Shown here one piece after another: positions 7,728 to 16,555 of a stretch of DNA of 64,000 nucleotides; positions within the stretch are counted from its first letter, which is position 1, and each line of letters opens with the position of its first letter. The translations under genes were made by a program, and so were the position numbers. The stretch is from Streptomyces sp. CNQ-509 (lineage in GTDB: Bacteria; Actinomycetota; Actinomycetes; Streptomycetales; Streptomycetaceae): positions 5,501,001-5,565,000 of the forward strand of contig NZ_CP011492.1 in the NCBI RefSeq assembly GCF_001011035.1, written 5' to 3'. Under the pieces are notes generated by a model that ran no database searches, was not told where the DNA came from, and saw nothing but the letters and a program-made list of their open reading frames with translations.

Positions 7728-10700
7728 GCACGATGGCCGGGCGCGAGGCTGCTGCGGGCGGGCAGGGGAAGGCCGAGGAGCTGGTGGGCCGGCTCCTGGC
7801 GGCCGGGCTGCCGCCGGACGCCCGCGGCCTCGCCGACGTCCTGTGGTTCGCGGAGGAGCTGGCGCGCAGCGCGGAGGCGGTCGGCGGCGCCGAGGCGCGC
7901 GCCGACGCGCCGGGGCCGGCGAACCGCATGGAATCAGCCACATTTCCCGAAGCCGCCGACGCTGCAGACGACTCCGGTTCCGCGCCCGCCGGGGGCGACG
8001 GCGACGGCACCGACGGGACGGGCGCGGGGGCGCGGGCCGCGCCCGAGCGGCGCGTGGGACTGGCGGCCGGGCCGGGACTGCTACCGCGTACGCCCATGCC
8101 CGACGCCGTGGACACCCCCGCCTACCGGCAGGTCGGCCGCGTCGGCGTGCCGGAGCCCGCGGCGCTGCCCGCCCTGGTGCCCCTGCAGCGCGCGCTGCGC
8201 CCGCTGCGGCGCTACCAGCCGCGGGTCGCGGCCGTGGCGCCCGGCGAGCTGGACGAGGAGGAGACCGCGGAGCTGAGCGCGCGGGCCGACCTGGTCATCC
8301 CCGTGCTGCGGACGCCCCGGCGGCGCGCCACGCTCCAACTGCTCATGGACGCCTCGCCCGCCATGGAGGTGTGGAGCCGGCTGCTGGAGGACCTGCGTAC
8401 GGTCGCCGAGCGCTCCGGCGCGTTCCGTGACGTCACCGTGCACCGCCTGCACCCGCTGCCGGACGGCGGCGTCGGCTGCACGGGCGAGGCGGGGCGGCCT
8501 TCGATGCTCCAGGACGCCGGCCAGCTGCACGACCCCGGCGGGCGCCGGCTGACGCTCGTGCTCAGCGACTGCGCGGGCCCGATGTGGCACGACGGCCGGA
8601 TGCAGCGGATGCTGCACGGCTGGCTCGGCACCGCCCCCGTCGCCGTCGTCCAGCCGCTGCCGCACCGGCGGTGGCGGGAGATGCCGTTCGCCGCGCTGCC
8701 CGGGCTCCTCGTCCGGCACCCGGGACCGTACCCGACGCTGGAGTTCCGCCCCGGCACCCGCGGCGACGTGCCCCCGGCCGGCGCCCGCGCGCTGCCCGTG
8801 CTCGCGCCCGAGCCCGCCGCCGTCGGCACCTGGGCCCGGCTGCTGGCCGCCGGCGAGGGGCTGTCGCTGCCCGGCGCCGCCGGCTGGGTGCGCCGCGACC
8901 ACACCGCCGCGCCGGCCGCGGTGGCCCGCCCCGCGGACGTACGCCCCGATCCGGCGGCCACGCTCGCCGCGTTCGACGCGACGGCCTCGCCCGCGGCCCG
9001 GCTGCTGGCCATCCACCTGGCCGCCGTGCCGCTCGTCCTGCCCGTCATCCGGCTGGTGCAGCGCGCGCTGTTCCCCGACACCGGGCCCGCGGAGACCGCC
9101 GAGATCCTCCTCAGCGAGCTGGTCGTGGCGCGCGACCCGGCGCGCGGAGCGGGGCGTGAGCCGGCGCGCGAACCCGTGGGCGACGACCCGTGGTTCGACT
9201 TCCGCCCCGGCGTGCGCGAGCTGCTGCTGCGCCGGCTCAGCCACGGCGAGGCGGCGCTCGTGCTCAAGCACTGCTCGCTCTACATCGAGCGGACCTTCGG
9301 GCAGGGCGCGCGCAACTTCCCCGCCGTCGCGGTCGCGTACCTCTCCGGCGAGGACCGCGAGCCCGACCTCGGCGGCGCCAAGGTCCCCGACCAGTTCGCG
9401 CGCGTCTCCGAGCAGGTGCTGCGCGCCTTCCAGCCCGCCTACCGCGGACCGGCCGCGGCGGGCGGCGCGGAGCTGCTGCGGCAGTACGAGGAGACCCGCA
9501 GCGTCCGCGACCTGCTGGACGCCGTACGGGCCCTGCGCCGCGCCGTCGTCGAGGAGCGGGACACCGCGCAGCAGGGGCTGCTGGCCCGGGCGCTGCTGCT
9601 GCACTGGCAGCGGCTGCGCGAGCCGGACGCGCTGGCGGAGGCGGAGCAGTGGGCCCGCAGCGCCCTGGCCGCGGACGGCCCGGGAGCGCCGGCAGGCGGA
9701 GGCGTGCCGGCGGCGGGGGCGCCGCCGCTGCGCGAGCGGCTCACGTACGCCGAGGTGATGTGGGAGGTGGCCCGCGAGCGCGTCGCCGACGGCGAGCACG
9801 AACAGGCCGTGGCGGCGCTCCGCGCCTCCGCCGCCCAACTGCGCGACAGCCGCGCCCTGGCCACCACCCACGCCGCCCGCCGCGAGCGCGGCGGCCTCCT
9901 CGCCGAGGTGCTGCGCCGGCTGCACTCCCTCACCGGCGACGGCGCGGCGCTGCACGAGGCCGAGGAGACGATAGACGAGCTGCTGGCCGGCTGGCCCGAC
10001 GAAGAGCTGGTGCCCGCGCGGCTCTTCCTCGCCCGCGGCCGGGTCACCCTGGGCCGCGCCCAGGCGGAGCACACGGTGGACGAGACGCGGGCGTACGGGC
10101 TGCGCGCCGCGGCCGACCTGCGTACCGGCGTCGACCTGCTGCGCATGGAGGGCGGCCCGGAGCTGCGGCGCCAGGAGTGCGAGGCGCTGCTCGACCTGGC
10201 GGAGGCGAACACCACCGCGGCCGGCGACGCGGGCGCCGCCCGCGCGCTCGCCGCGCTCGACCGCGCCGGGCGGCTGGCCGCCGCGCTCGACGACTACCGG
10301 CTCCAGGCCGAGAGCCTGCGCCGCAAGGCCCGGGTGCGGATCGCGGAGTTCACCCGCGGCGGCGGCGCCGAGCTGCTGGTCGAGGCCGACGGCTGGCTGA
10401 CGGACGCGCTGGCGCTGCTGCCGCCCGGCGCGGCGCTCTACGGCGAGGTCCTGACCGAGCACGGCGAGCTGCTGCTGCGCCGCGGCCGGCTGGCCCCGGA
10501 GGACGCCGGGCTGCGCGGCCGGGCGGTGCCGGTGCTGCGCGAGGTGCTGGCGGAGACGCCGCAGCGCCATCCGGACCTGCCGCGGCGGCAGTTGCTCTTC
10601 GGCCGGGCCCTGCGGTTGCGCTACGAGGCGTCCGGCACCCGCACCGACCTGTACGAGGCGGAGTGGGTGCTCGACCGGGCCGCGCGGGAGGACGACGCGC

Positions 10701-11026
10701 CCGCACGGGTGCGCGCGCAGGCGTGGCTGGAGCTGGGTGACGTGCAGCTCCTCATCGACATAAGGACCGAGTTCCGGCAGCGGCAGGAGCGGGCGGCGGA
10801 CTGCTACCGGCGCGCGGCGATGCTGGCCGAGGAGGCGGGCGACGCGGAGGAAGCCGCCCGCGCGCACCACCGGCGCGGGCAGATGCTGGAGCCGACCGCG
10901 GGGCGCGCGGTGGCGCTCAGGGCGTACCGGGACGCCTGGGAGCAGTGGAGCCGCGCGGAGCAGACGGAGAGCGAGGGGGCGCTGGTGACCCGTGAGCAGA
11001 TCCGCGCCCTCGAAGCCGGCGGCTGA
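7724..11026 (+). CDS. SAV_2336-family vWA-like protein with helical repeat C-terminus
   Basis: A 1100-residue protein. After an N-terminal low-complexity segment comes a vWA-like Rossmann domain at about 195-350, with a MIDAS-like DASPAM and a LSDCAG strand. The third MIDAS serine is replaced by alanine, so metal binding may be altered. The region from about 480 onward is helical and repeat-rich (QLRDSRAL, YGLRAAADLR, CYRRAAMLAEEAG) and resembles degenerate TPRs. This matches the family annotated in Streptomyces as SAV_2336 N-terminal domain-related. It is the expected vWA partner of the MoxR ATPase and is translationally coupled to it by a GTGA overlap. I infer that it transmits the ATPase state to the VMAP-type protease. 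The ligand sensed is unknown. Confidence 0.78.
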   Translation: MSTMAGREAAAGGQGKAEELVGRLLAAGLPPDARGLADVLWFAEELARSAEAVGGAEARADAPGPANRMESATFPEAADAADDSGSAPAGGDGDGTDGTGAGARAAPERRVGLAAGPGLLPRTPMPDAVDTPAYRQVGRVGVPEPAALPALVPLQRALRPLRRYQPRVAAVAPGELDEEETAELSARADLVIPVLRTPRRRATLQLLMDASPAMEVWSRLLEDLRTVAERSGAFRDVTVHRLHPLPDGGVGCTGEAGRPSMLQDAGQLHDPGGRRLTLVLSDCAGPMWHDGRMQRMLHGWLGTAPVAVVQPLPHRRWREMPFAALPGLLVRHPGPYPTLEFRPGTRGDVPPAGARALPVLAPEPAAVGTWARLLAAGEGLSLPGAAGWVRRDHTAAPAAVARPADVRPDPAATLAAFDATASPAARLLAIHLAAVPLVLPVIRLVQRALFPDTGPAETAEILLSELVVARDPARGAGREPAREPVGDDPWFDFRPGVRELLLRRLSHGEAALVLKHCSLYIERTFGQGARNFPAVAVAYLSGEDREPDLGGAKVPDQFARVSEQVLRAFQPAYRGPAAAGGAELLRQYEETRSVRDLLDAVRALRRAVVEERDTAQQGLLARALLLHWQRLREPDALAEAEQWARSALAADGPGAPAGGGVPAAGAPPLRERLTYAEVMWEVARERVADGEHEQAVAALRASAAQLRDSRALATTHAARRERGGLLAEVLRRLHSLTGDGAALHEAEETIDELLAGWPDEELVPARLFLARGRVTLGRAQAEHTVDETRAYGLRAAADLRTGVDLLRMEGGPELRRQECEALLDLAEANTTAAGDAGAARALAALDRAGRLAAALDDYRLQAESLRRKARVRIAEFTRGGGAELLVEADGWLTDALALLPPGAALYGEVLTEHGELLLRRGRLAPEDAGLRGRAVPVLREVLAETPQRHPDLPRRQLLFGRALRLRYEASGTRTDLYEAEWVLDRAAREDDAPARVRAQAWLELGDVQLLIDIRTEFRQRQERAADCYRRAAMLAEEAGDAEEAARAHHRRGQMLEPTAGRAVALRAYRDAWEQWSRAEQTESEGALVTREQIRALEAGG

Positions 11027-11092
11027 CCCGCCTCCGTTTTGCTGCACGACTGTTCGGGGAAGGACTCTCACACCCTTCCGGAGGAGAACAGC

Positions 11093-11314
11093 GTGGAGAA
11101 CCCCCTGTCGGCGAAGCCGGACGGGATACCGTCAGCCGCAGGCTCGGCCGTCCGTCTGCCCGACTTCAGCGACGTCGACGTGTACGCGGTGGCCGCCCGA
11201 GGCGAGCCGCCGGTACTCGCGGGAGCCGTCGCCCACCTGCTCCGCAACTGGCCGTCCGACAACGATGCCGCAGCCTACTTCGAGAACGGCGGCAAACCCG
11301 GCGACGGCGGTTGA
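11093..11314 (+). CDS. fxsA: FxsA-like RiPP precursor peptide with a non-canonical C-terminus
   Basis: A 73-residue peptide from GTG 11093, with GAGGAG seven bases upstream. The middle carries a leader-like AVRLPDFSDVDVYAVA, similar to the LPDLxxV segment of FxsA precursors, and the gene sits directly before an FxsB-type maturase. Canonical FxsA ends in FxSxx. This one ends with Phe63-Glu64-Asn65 followed by GGKPGDGG, so the Ser position is Asn and six extra residues follow Gly67. An aromatic-x-Asn triplet still fits the aromatic-X-X rule of three-residue cyclophane-forming enzymes, while Trp53-Pro-Ser55 is an alternative acceptor. Precursor identity is inferred from position, size and leader motif. 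Confidence 0.7.
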   Translation: MENPLSAKPDGIPSAAGSAVRLPDFSDVDVYAVAARGEPPVLAGAVAHLLRNWPSDNDAAAYFENGGKPGDGG

Positions 11315-11418
11315 CCGGCCGACCGACGTCACCGCGCATGCTCCGGCCGACTCCACCTGAAGCCCGCCGACGAAGCCGGGCGGCCGGATTGCGGCAGATT
11401 CCGTACAGAAACAGTCAG

Positions 11419-11447
11419 TTGGGCTGCTGCCGGGTTTCACCTATATG
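11419..11447 (+). promoter_or_regulatory. Candidate sigma-70 promoter for the fxsB-fxsT pair
   Basis: TTGGGC (11419-11424), a 17-base spacer and TATATG (11442-11447) lie in a noticeably AT-richer stretch of the 200-base gap between the precursor gene and fxsB. The start codon is at 11516. A separate promoter would allow the maturase to be expressed independently of its precursor. Box assignment is by eye. Confidence 0.35.
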
Positions 11448-11515
11448 ACTAATGCGCCATGCATTCAGGGGCGGTGGGTCGTCACCGTCCGGACTCGGGG
11501 GGACCGGGGAGTCGC

Positions 11516-12760
11516 ATGGACTACGGAGGCACGGGCGCGGAGGAGGAGGCGCCCTGGCCCGGTCGGCTACTGGACGTCGACCGGCTTCGCGCCGCCGGGG
11601 TGCGGGCGGTGCCGTTCCGGCAGTTCATCCTGAAGGTGCACAGCCGCTGCAACCTCTCCTGCACCTACTGCTACGTGTACCACGGCGCGGACAGCGGCTG
11701 GCGGGGGCGCCCTGCCCTGATGCCGGAGGCGGTCACCCGCCGCACCGCCCAGCGCATCGCTCAGCACGTACGCGCCCACGGGCTGCGTCGGATCCACCTC
11801 GTGCTGCACGGCGGCGAACCTCTGCTCGCCGGCGCGGCCTCGCTGGTCCGGCAGACGACGGTGGTGCGCGCGGCGCTGCCGGCCGGATGCGCCGTCGTCG
11901 CCGGCGTGCAGACCAACGGCACGCTGCTCACCGAGTCCGCGCTGGAGACGCTCGCCGCCGGCGGCATCCGCGTCGGCCTCAGCGCCGACGGCGGTACGTC
12001 CGAGCTGAACAGCCGCCGCGTCGACCACGCCGGGCGGCCCGCCTGGCCCGCCCTGGAGCGCGCGGCCCGGCTCCTGCGCCGGCATCCCGAGAGCTACGGC
12101 GGCATCCTGTGCACGGTCGACGTCACCGCCTCGCCGGGCGCGGTGCTGGACTCGTTGTGCGCCCTGGATCCGCCGGTCATCGACTTTCTGCTACCGCACG
12201 CCAACTGGTCGGCGCCGCCCGCCCCGGTGCCGGGCCGCGGCCCCACCCCGTACGGCGACTGGCTCTGCGAGGTCTTCGACCTGTGGTGGAACCTGCCCCG
12301 CCCGTCGCCCCGGGTGCGGATGTTCACCGAGATCCTCGGGCTGCTGCTGGGCCGGCCGAGCGGCACCGAGTCCGTGGGCCTCTCGCCGGTCACGGCGCTC
12401 GTGGTCGAGACCGACGGCGCCATCGAGCAGATCGACTCGCTCAAGTCCGTATACGAGGACGCGGCCGGCACCGGTCTCGACGTCTTCCGCAACTCCTTCG
12501 ACGAGGCGCTCAACCACCCGGGCATCGCCGCCCGGCAACTGGGCCTGCGGGCGCTGTCCGCGCAGTGCCGGAGCTGCGCGGTCGTCGGGGTGTGCGGCGG
12601 GGGCAACTACGCGCACCGCTTCCGGGCCGGCGAGGGGTTCCGCAACCCCTCCGTGTACTGCGCCGATCTGGAGCGGCTCATCAGGCACGTCGCTCACCGT
12701 CTGGCGGCCGCGGTCGCGGGGCAGCGGAAGGTGACGGCGGGCCCGCCGTGCGTGAGCTGA
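11516..12760 (+). CDS. fxsB: FxsB-family radical SAM/SPASM cyclophane peptide maturase
   Basis: A 414-residue enzyme. The radical SAM cluster motif is Cys45-x3-Cys49-x2-Cys52 in RCNLSCTYCYVY, followed by HLVLHGGEPLL and NGTLLT, which bind SAM. A C-terminal SPASM/twitch-type cysteine set (CRSCAVVGVCGGGNYAHR, then YCADLE) at about residues 350-385 would carry auxiliary Fe-S clusters. The family forms a strained C-C crosslink between an aromatic ring and a side-chain beta carbon two residues on in the FxsA precursor, using SAM and an electron donor in the cytoplasm. The start ATG at 11516 is preceded by a G-rich site. It lacks the fused HExxH domain of larger relatives. The adjacent precursor is its expected substrate. 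Confidence 0.9.
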   Translation: MDYGGTGAEEEAPWPGRLLDVDRLRAAGVRAVPFRQFILKVHSRCNLSCTYCYVYHGADSGWRGRPALMPEAVTRRTAQRIAQHVRAHGLRRIHLVLHGGEPLLAGAASLVRQTTVVRAALPAGCAVVAGVQTNGTLLTESALETLAAGGIRVGLSADGGTSELNSRRVDHAGRPAWPALERAARLLRRHPESYGGILCTVDVTASPGAVLDSLCALDPPVIDFLLPHANWSAPPAPVPGRGPTPYGDWLCEVFDLWWNLPRPSPRVRMFTEILGLLLGRPSGTESVGLSPVTALVVETDGAIEQIDSLKSVYEDAAGTGLDVFRNSFDEALNHPGIAARQLGLRALSAQCRSCAVVGVCGGGNYAHRFRAGEGFRNPSVYCADLERLIRHVAHRLAAAVAGQRKVTAGPPCVS

Positions 12761-12826
12761 CGGGCCACCAGATGGGGTACTGTGCCACGAGGACGGCCTG
12801 CCTCGGCACGGGAGGGAGACGGTCGT

Positions 12827-15781
12827 ATGGCCAAGCCCATCAGCATCAGTTACGCGGGCTTCAACCGGCCCTGGGCGGCCTGGATCGCCCATCAGCTGGA
12901 GTTGCTCGGACAGCCCACCTCGATGCTGCGCTGGAGTCCGGAGGCCGGGCGCCCGCTCGCCGACGAGCTGGCGGGGTTATTGGCGGCGCCCGACCGCATC
13001 CTGCTGGTGCTCGACGACTGGTTCTTCGGCCTCGGTCCGCGCGGCGAGGACGAGTGGAACGAAGCCCTGCGGACGATCATCCCACAGCACGGGCACCGGT
13101 TCGCCGCCGCCAGCGTGGCCACCGACATGCCGGTCGCCGCCGCGGCCCTGGCGCCCGTGGACCTCCGCGATCTCGGCACCGTCGAAGCCAGGCGCCGCGT
13201 CCTCACCCGGCTCGGCATCGACCCGGACGCGCCGGTGCGCCCGGACCGCGAGCCGGAGCGCGCCCCGCGGTTCCCCAACGACCCGCCCGTGGTCTTCAAC
13301 ACCCCCCGCCGCAACTACCGCTTCACCGGCCGCGACGACATCCTGGAACAGCTCCACGGCACGCTCTCCGCCGCCGGCCAGGGCGCCAGGATCGCGCTGT
13401 CCGGCATCTCCGGCGTCGGCAAGAGCCAGATCGCCGTCGAGTACACCCACCGGTTCGGCAACGACTACGACGTCGTCTGGTTCGTCAACGCCAGCTACCG
13501 CATGACCGCCCGCGAGCAGCTCGCCGACCTCTCCGTACGGCTGAACCTCCCGGTCGGCAGCAACATCGGCGACCGGCTCCGCCGGGTCCGCGACGCACTG
13601 CGCTCCGGCCGCCCGTACCGCCGCTGGCTGGTGGTCTTCGACAGCGCCGACGAGATGGAGCTGATCGACGACATCATCCCCGAGGGCGACGGGCACGTGC
13701 TCATCACGACCCGCACCCGGGACTGGGCCGTCAGCGGTGGCGCCGAGGAGATCGAGGTCCCGCACTTCACCCGGGCGGAGAGCACCGCCTTCGCGCGCCG
13801 CCGCGCGCCCCGGCTCACCGAGACCGAGGCGGACGGACTGGCCGAGGCCGTGCAGGACCTGCCGCTGGTGCTGAGCCAGACGGCGGCGTGGCTCGACTCC
13901 AGCACGATGGCCCCGGCCGACTACATCGAGCTGCTGCGCGAGAAGGAGCCCGGCAAGTTCGGCATCAGCATCGGCTCCGACTACCCCATGGGCTTCCTGA
14001 CGAGCTGGTCGATAACGCTGAACGGGATGCGCGAGAAGACGCCGGCCGCGGCGGCGATGCTCAACCTCTTCGCGTGCTTCTCCCCGGACAGCATTCCGGT
14101 GTCCCGCATCGTCGAGCGCAGCGACCAGCTGCCGAGCCATCTGGCGGAGCTGGCCGGCGATCCCATCAGCTGGCACTCCGCCCTGCGCCGGCTGTCGGAA
14201 TCCACCGCGGTCACGATCGACTACCTCACCGAGCCTTCGCCGGAGACCGAGGTCGAAAAGGTTCAAATGCACCGTCTCTACCACCGCTTCCTGCGGAGTG
14301 ATCTCCCCGAGGACGAGCGGGAGGCGATGTCGGCGACCGCCTGCCGGATCCTCGCGGCGGCCGACCCCCGCCGTCCCACGGACACCCGGGAGTGGGGGAG
14401 GTACGCCGAGCTGCTGCCCCATCTGGAGTCGGCCGGCGCGCTGGAGAGCGCCGAACCGGCGGTGCAGGAGCTGGTCCTCAACTGCATCGACTACCTGCTC
14501 CAGCGCGGCGAGTACCGCGCCGCCCTGAAGATGTGCGAGCTGACGCTCGCCCCGTGGACCATCCGGCTCGCACCCACGCACAGCTCGATGATCACCTTGG
14601 TGCACCGGCACGCTGAGGCGCTGCGCAACCTCGGCCGCTTCCGCGAGTCCGAGGCCGTCGGCCGTCGGCTGGTGGACGTGCTGAGCCCGGTGCGCGACGA
14701 GGAGGACCCCGACCTGCTGATGGCCAGGAACGGCCTGGGCGGCGCGCTGCTGGGCCTCGGCGAGTACGAGGTGGCGCGCCGGGTCTTCGAGGACATCCGG
14801 CAGAAGTACGCCGGCCTCCTCGGCGCCGACCATCCCCGCACCATGTCGCTGCGGAGCAACCTCGCCTCCGCCCTCGCCCTGCTCGGCCGGTACCAGGACG
14901 CGCTGGAGATCTACCGCGTCCTGCTGGTCGAGCGGGAGCGGCGGCTCCGCACGCGCCACCACCAGACGATGGCCTCCGGCACCCGCTACGCCTGGATGCT
15001 CCGCCTCCTCGGCCACTACGAGGAGGCCCACTCCCGGCAGCAGCGCAACGCCGCGCTGCACCGCCAGATCATGGGCGAGCACAACCCGCAGACGCTGCGC
15101 GCCGAGCACAACCTCGCGCTGTGCCTGCGCCGCCTCGGCAAGCTCGCCGAGGCCGACCGCGCCATGGAGTCCGTGGTCGAGCGCTTCACCCAGGTCCAGG
15201 GCCCCCGGCACCCGGAGACCCTGATGGTCGAGGCCGACTACGCCACCTTCCTGCGCGAGCACCGCGACCTGCACCGGGCCCGGGAGCTGGCCGAGTCCGT
15301 CAACCGGCGGTACGAGGCGATGCTCGGCGAGCAGCACCCGTACACCGCCGGCACCCTCGGCAACGTCGGGCTGGCCCTGTGGCCCACCGGCGACTGGCAG
15401 GTGGCCTCCGAGATCGCCGAGCTGGCGCTCACCCGGATGACCGCGGCCGTCGGCCCCGCGCACCCGTGGACGCTGGGCTGCGCGCTGAACGCGGCCGCTG
15501 CCCGCAACCGGCTGGACGCCCCCGACCACGCCGAGGAGCTGAGCCGGCAGACGGTCGACACCGTCAAGGAAGTCCTCGGCGCCCGGCACCCTATGGCGCT
15601 GTCGGCGATGATGGCGCTCGCGGACGACCTGCGGTCGCTGCGCCGCTCGCAGGAGGCGAAGAAGGTGGAGCGGGAGGCGATGCAGAACCTCAGCGACACG
15701 CTCGGCGTCGACCACCCGCACACCCTGGCGTCGCGCCGCCGGGAGCGCCCGTACTGGGACTTCGAGCCGCAGCCCACGTAG
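12827..15781 (+). CDS. fxsT: FxsT-type TIR - NB-ARC - TPR STAND protein
   Basis: A 984-residue protein with three parts. Residues 3-130 look like a TIR-type domain (ISISYAGFNRPWAAWIAHQL, RILLVLDDWFF). Residues 165-420 are a STAND NTPase: P-loop G193-S200 in GISGVGKSQ, a WLVVFDSADE Walker B-like strand, HVLITTRTRDW and QDLPLVLSQTAAWL. Residues 560-970 are TPRs of the kinesin-light-chain type (HPRTMSLRSNLASALALLG, HPETLMVEADYATFL). This is the usual architecture of the TPR protein in FxSxx-COOH systems. STAND proteins are switch sensors whose TIR domain can act as an NADase or adaptor. The gene follows fxsB by 66 bases, with GGAGGGA before the ATG. I infer that it senses a threat or guards the modified peptide. 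Confidence 0.88.
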   Translation: MAKPISISYAGFNRPWAAWIAHQLELLGQPTSMLRWSPEAGRPLADELAGLLAAPDRILLVLDDWFFGLGPRGEDEWNEALRTIIPQHGHRFAAASVATDMPVAAAALAPVDLRDLGTVEARRRVLTRLGIDPDAPVRPDREPERAPRFPNDPPVVFNTPRRNYRFTGRDDILEQLHGTLSAAGQGARIALSGISGVGKSQIAVEYTHRFGNDYDVVWFVNASYRMTAREQLADLSVRLNLPVGSNIGDRLRRVRDALRSGRPYRRWLVVFDSADEMELIDDIIPEGDGHVLITTRTRDWAVSGGAEEIEVPHFTRAESTAFARRRAPRLTETEADGLAEAVQDLPLVLSQTAAWLDSSTMAPADYIELLREKEPGKFGISIGSDYPMGFLTSWSITLNGMREKTPAAAAMLNLFACFSPDSIPVSRIVERSDQLPSHLAELAGDPISWHSALRRLSESTAVTIDYLTEPSPETEVEKVQMHRLYHRFLRSDLPEDEREAMSATACRILAAADPRRPTDTREWGRYAELLPHLESAGALESAEPAVQELVLNCIDYLLQRGEYRAALKMCELTLAPWTIRLAPTHSSMITLVHRHAEALRNLGRFRESEAVGRRLVDVLSPVRDEEDPDLLMARNGLGGALLGLGEYEVARRVFEDIRQKYAGLLGADHPRTMSLRSNLASALALLGRYQDALEIYRVLLVERERRLRTRHHQTMASGTRYAWMLRLLGHYEEAHSRQQRNAALHRQIMGEHNPQTLRAEHNLALCLRRLGKLAEADRAMESVVERFTQVQGPRHPETLMVEADYATFLREHRDLHRARELAESVNRRYEAMLGEQHPYTAGTLGNVGLALWPTGDWQVASEIAELALTRMTAAVGPAHPWTLGCALNAAAARNRLDAPDHAEELSRQTVDTVKEVLGARHPMALSAMMALADDLRSLRRSQEAKKVEREAMQNLSDTLGVDHPHTLASRRRERPYWDFEPQPT

Positions 15782-15802
15782 GACAGGGGAGTATCGGCCC
15801 GC

Positions 15803-16305
15803 TCAGCGCAGGAAGTCGAGCAGCAGGCGGGTCATCTCCCCGGGACGCTCCTCGAAGATCCAGTGACCGCTGTCCGCGACGACCTCGCCCCTGACGTCGG
15901 TCGCGTACCGGCGTACCTGGTCGGACACGGTCTGGCCGAGGCTGTTCTCGGCACCGACGGCGAGCACCGGCATGGCCGGCGGCCGTACGGCGAAGGCGCG
16001 GTTGTCGGCCACGTCCTGGGCCGGGGTCCTGAACCACTCGAAGCTGGCCCGCAGATGGTCCGGTTCCGCGAGGCACCGGGCATCGTCCCCTTGTCGTAGC
16101 CGCCCGCGGGCGCACTCGCTCCCGCGCCACGCAACGACGGCACGATCACGGTGAAGTGTTCCGCCAGCCCGGGGATGACCGCCCGGTACTCGTACCAGGT
16201 CTGGGGGTAGCCGTGGAGCAGCACCAGCGTCGGTCCGTCGCCGGACCGCACGTACTCGACGACCTCTGCGTTCACGTGCGCTTCGCGGGGCGAAAAGGGG
16301 GCCAT
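15803..16305 (-). pseudogene. Decayed alpha/beta hydrolase (epoxide hydrolase-like)
   Basis: The 5' part (from ATG 16305) gives an intact hydrolase N-terminus: MAPFSPREAHVNAEVVEYV, then LVLLHGYPQTWYEYRAVIP and GYDKGTM. The 3' part, in another frame, gives an intact C-terminus: LRASFEWF, AQDVADNRAF, MPVLAVGAENSLG and DSGHWIFEERPGEM, ending in LLLDFLR. The roughly 100 residues that normally lie between, including the nucleophile elbow, are missing and the join is out of frame. An internal deletion plus frameshift therefore inactivated the gene. It ends the rightward conflict block and faces it tail to tail, so it may record the insertion or erosion boundary. Confidence 0.85.
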
Positions 16306-16474
16306 GGGGCGGACGTACGCGGGCCCGCGGGCACCGTCGCTTCCGCCGGGCGCGTCGCCCGGCGGATTGGTCCGCTCGTGTGACCTGCCGGGGTTCGCGC
16401 ACCCGCCTTGCGCGTGGCGAAGTGGCGTCGTCGGCCCCGGGCGAGCCGCGCGGCAGGCGGATCCGCGCAGACGA

Positions 16475-16505
16475 GATGGGCCCCGCGCCGCGCGCGGGGC
16501 CCATC
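16475..16505 (-). terminator. Terminator hairpin downstream of kgd
   Basis: A perfect 14-bp stem (GATGGGCCCCGCGC and its complement) with a 3-base loop, about 50 bases beyond the kgd stop codon. There is no T-run, as is usual for actinobacterial hairpin terminators. It separates kgd from the hydrolase pseudogene. Confidence 0.8.
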
Positions 16506-16555
16506 TGCGCGGTGGTACGGAACCGGGGCCGCCGGGCCCGTACCACCGCGGGGAC

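Noticed and set aside
8081..11071. Very long open frame (996 codons) antisense to the vWA gene
   Set aside because: High-GC shadow of the opposite strand: composition is Arg/Gly/Gln-rich, there are no motifs, and the plus-strand protein has clear domains.
11093..11360. A frameshift in the precursor that would restore an FxSxx ending
   Set aside because: The other two frames near the stop do not read F-x-S-x-x, so a simple sequencing shift does not explain the variant tail.
11093..15781. Fxs genes as a conventional antibiotic lanthipeptide or lasso cluster
   Set aside because: No lanthionine synthetase, lasso cyclase or ABC exporter; the maturase is of the cyclophane SPASM type next to a STAND protein.
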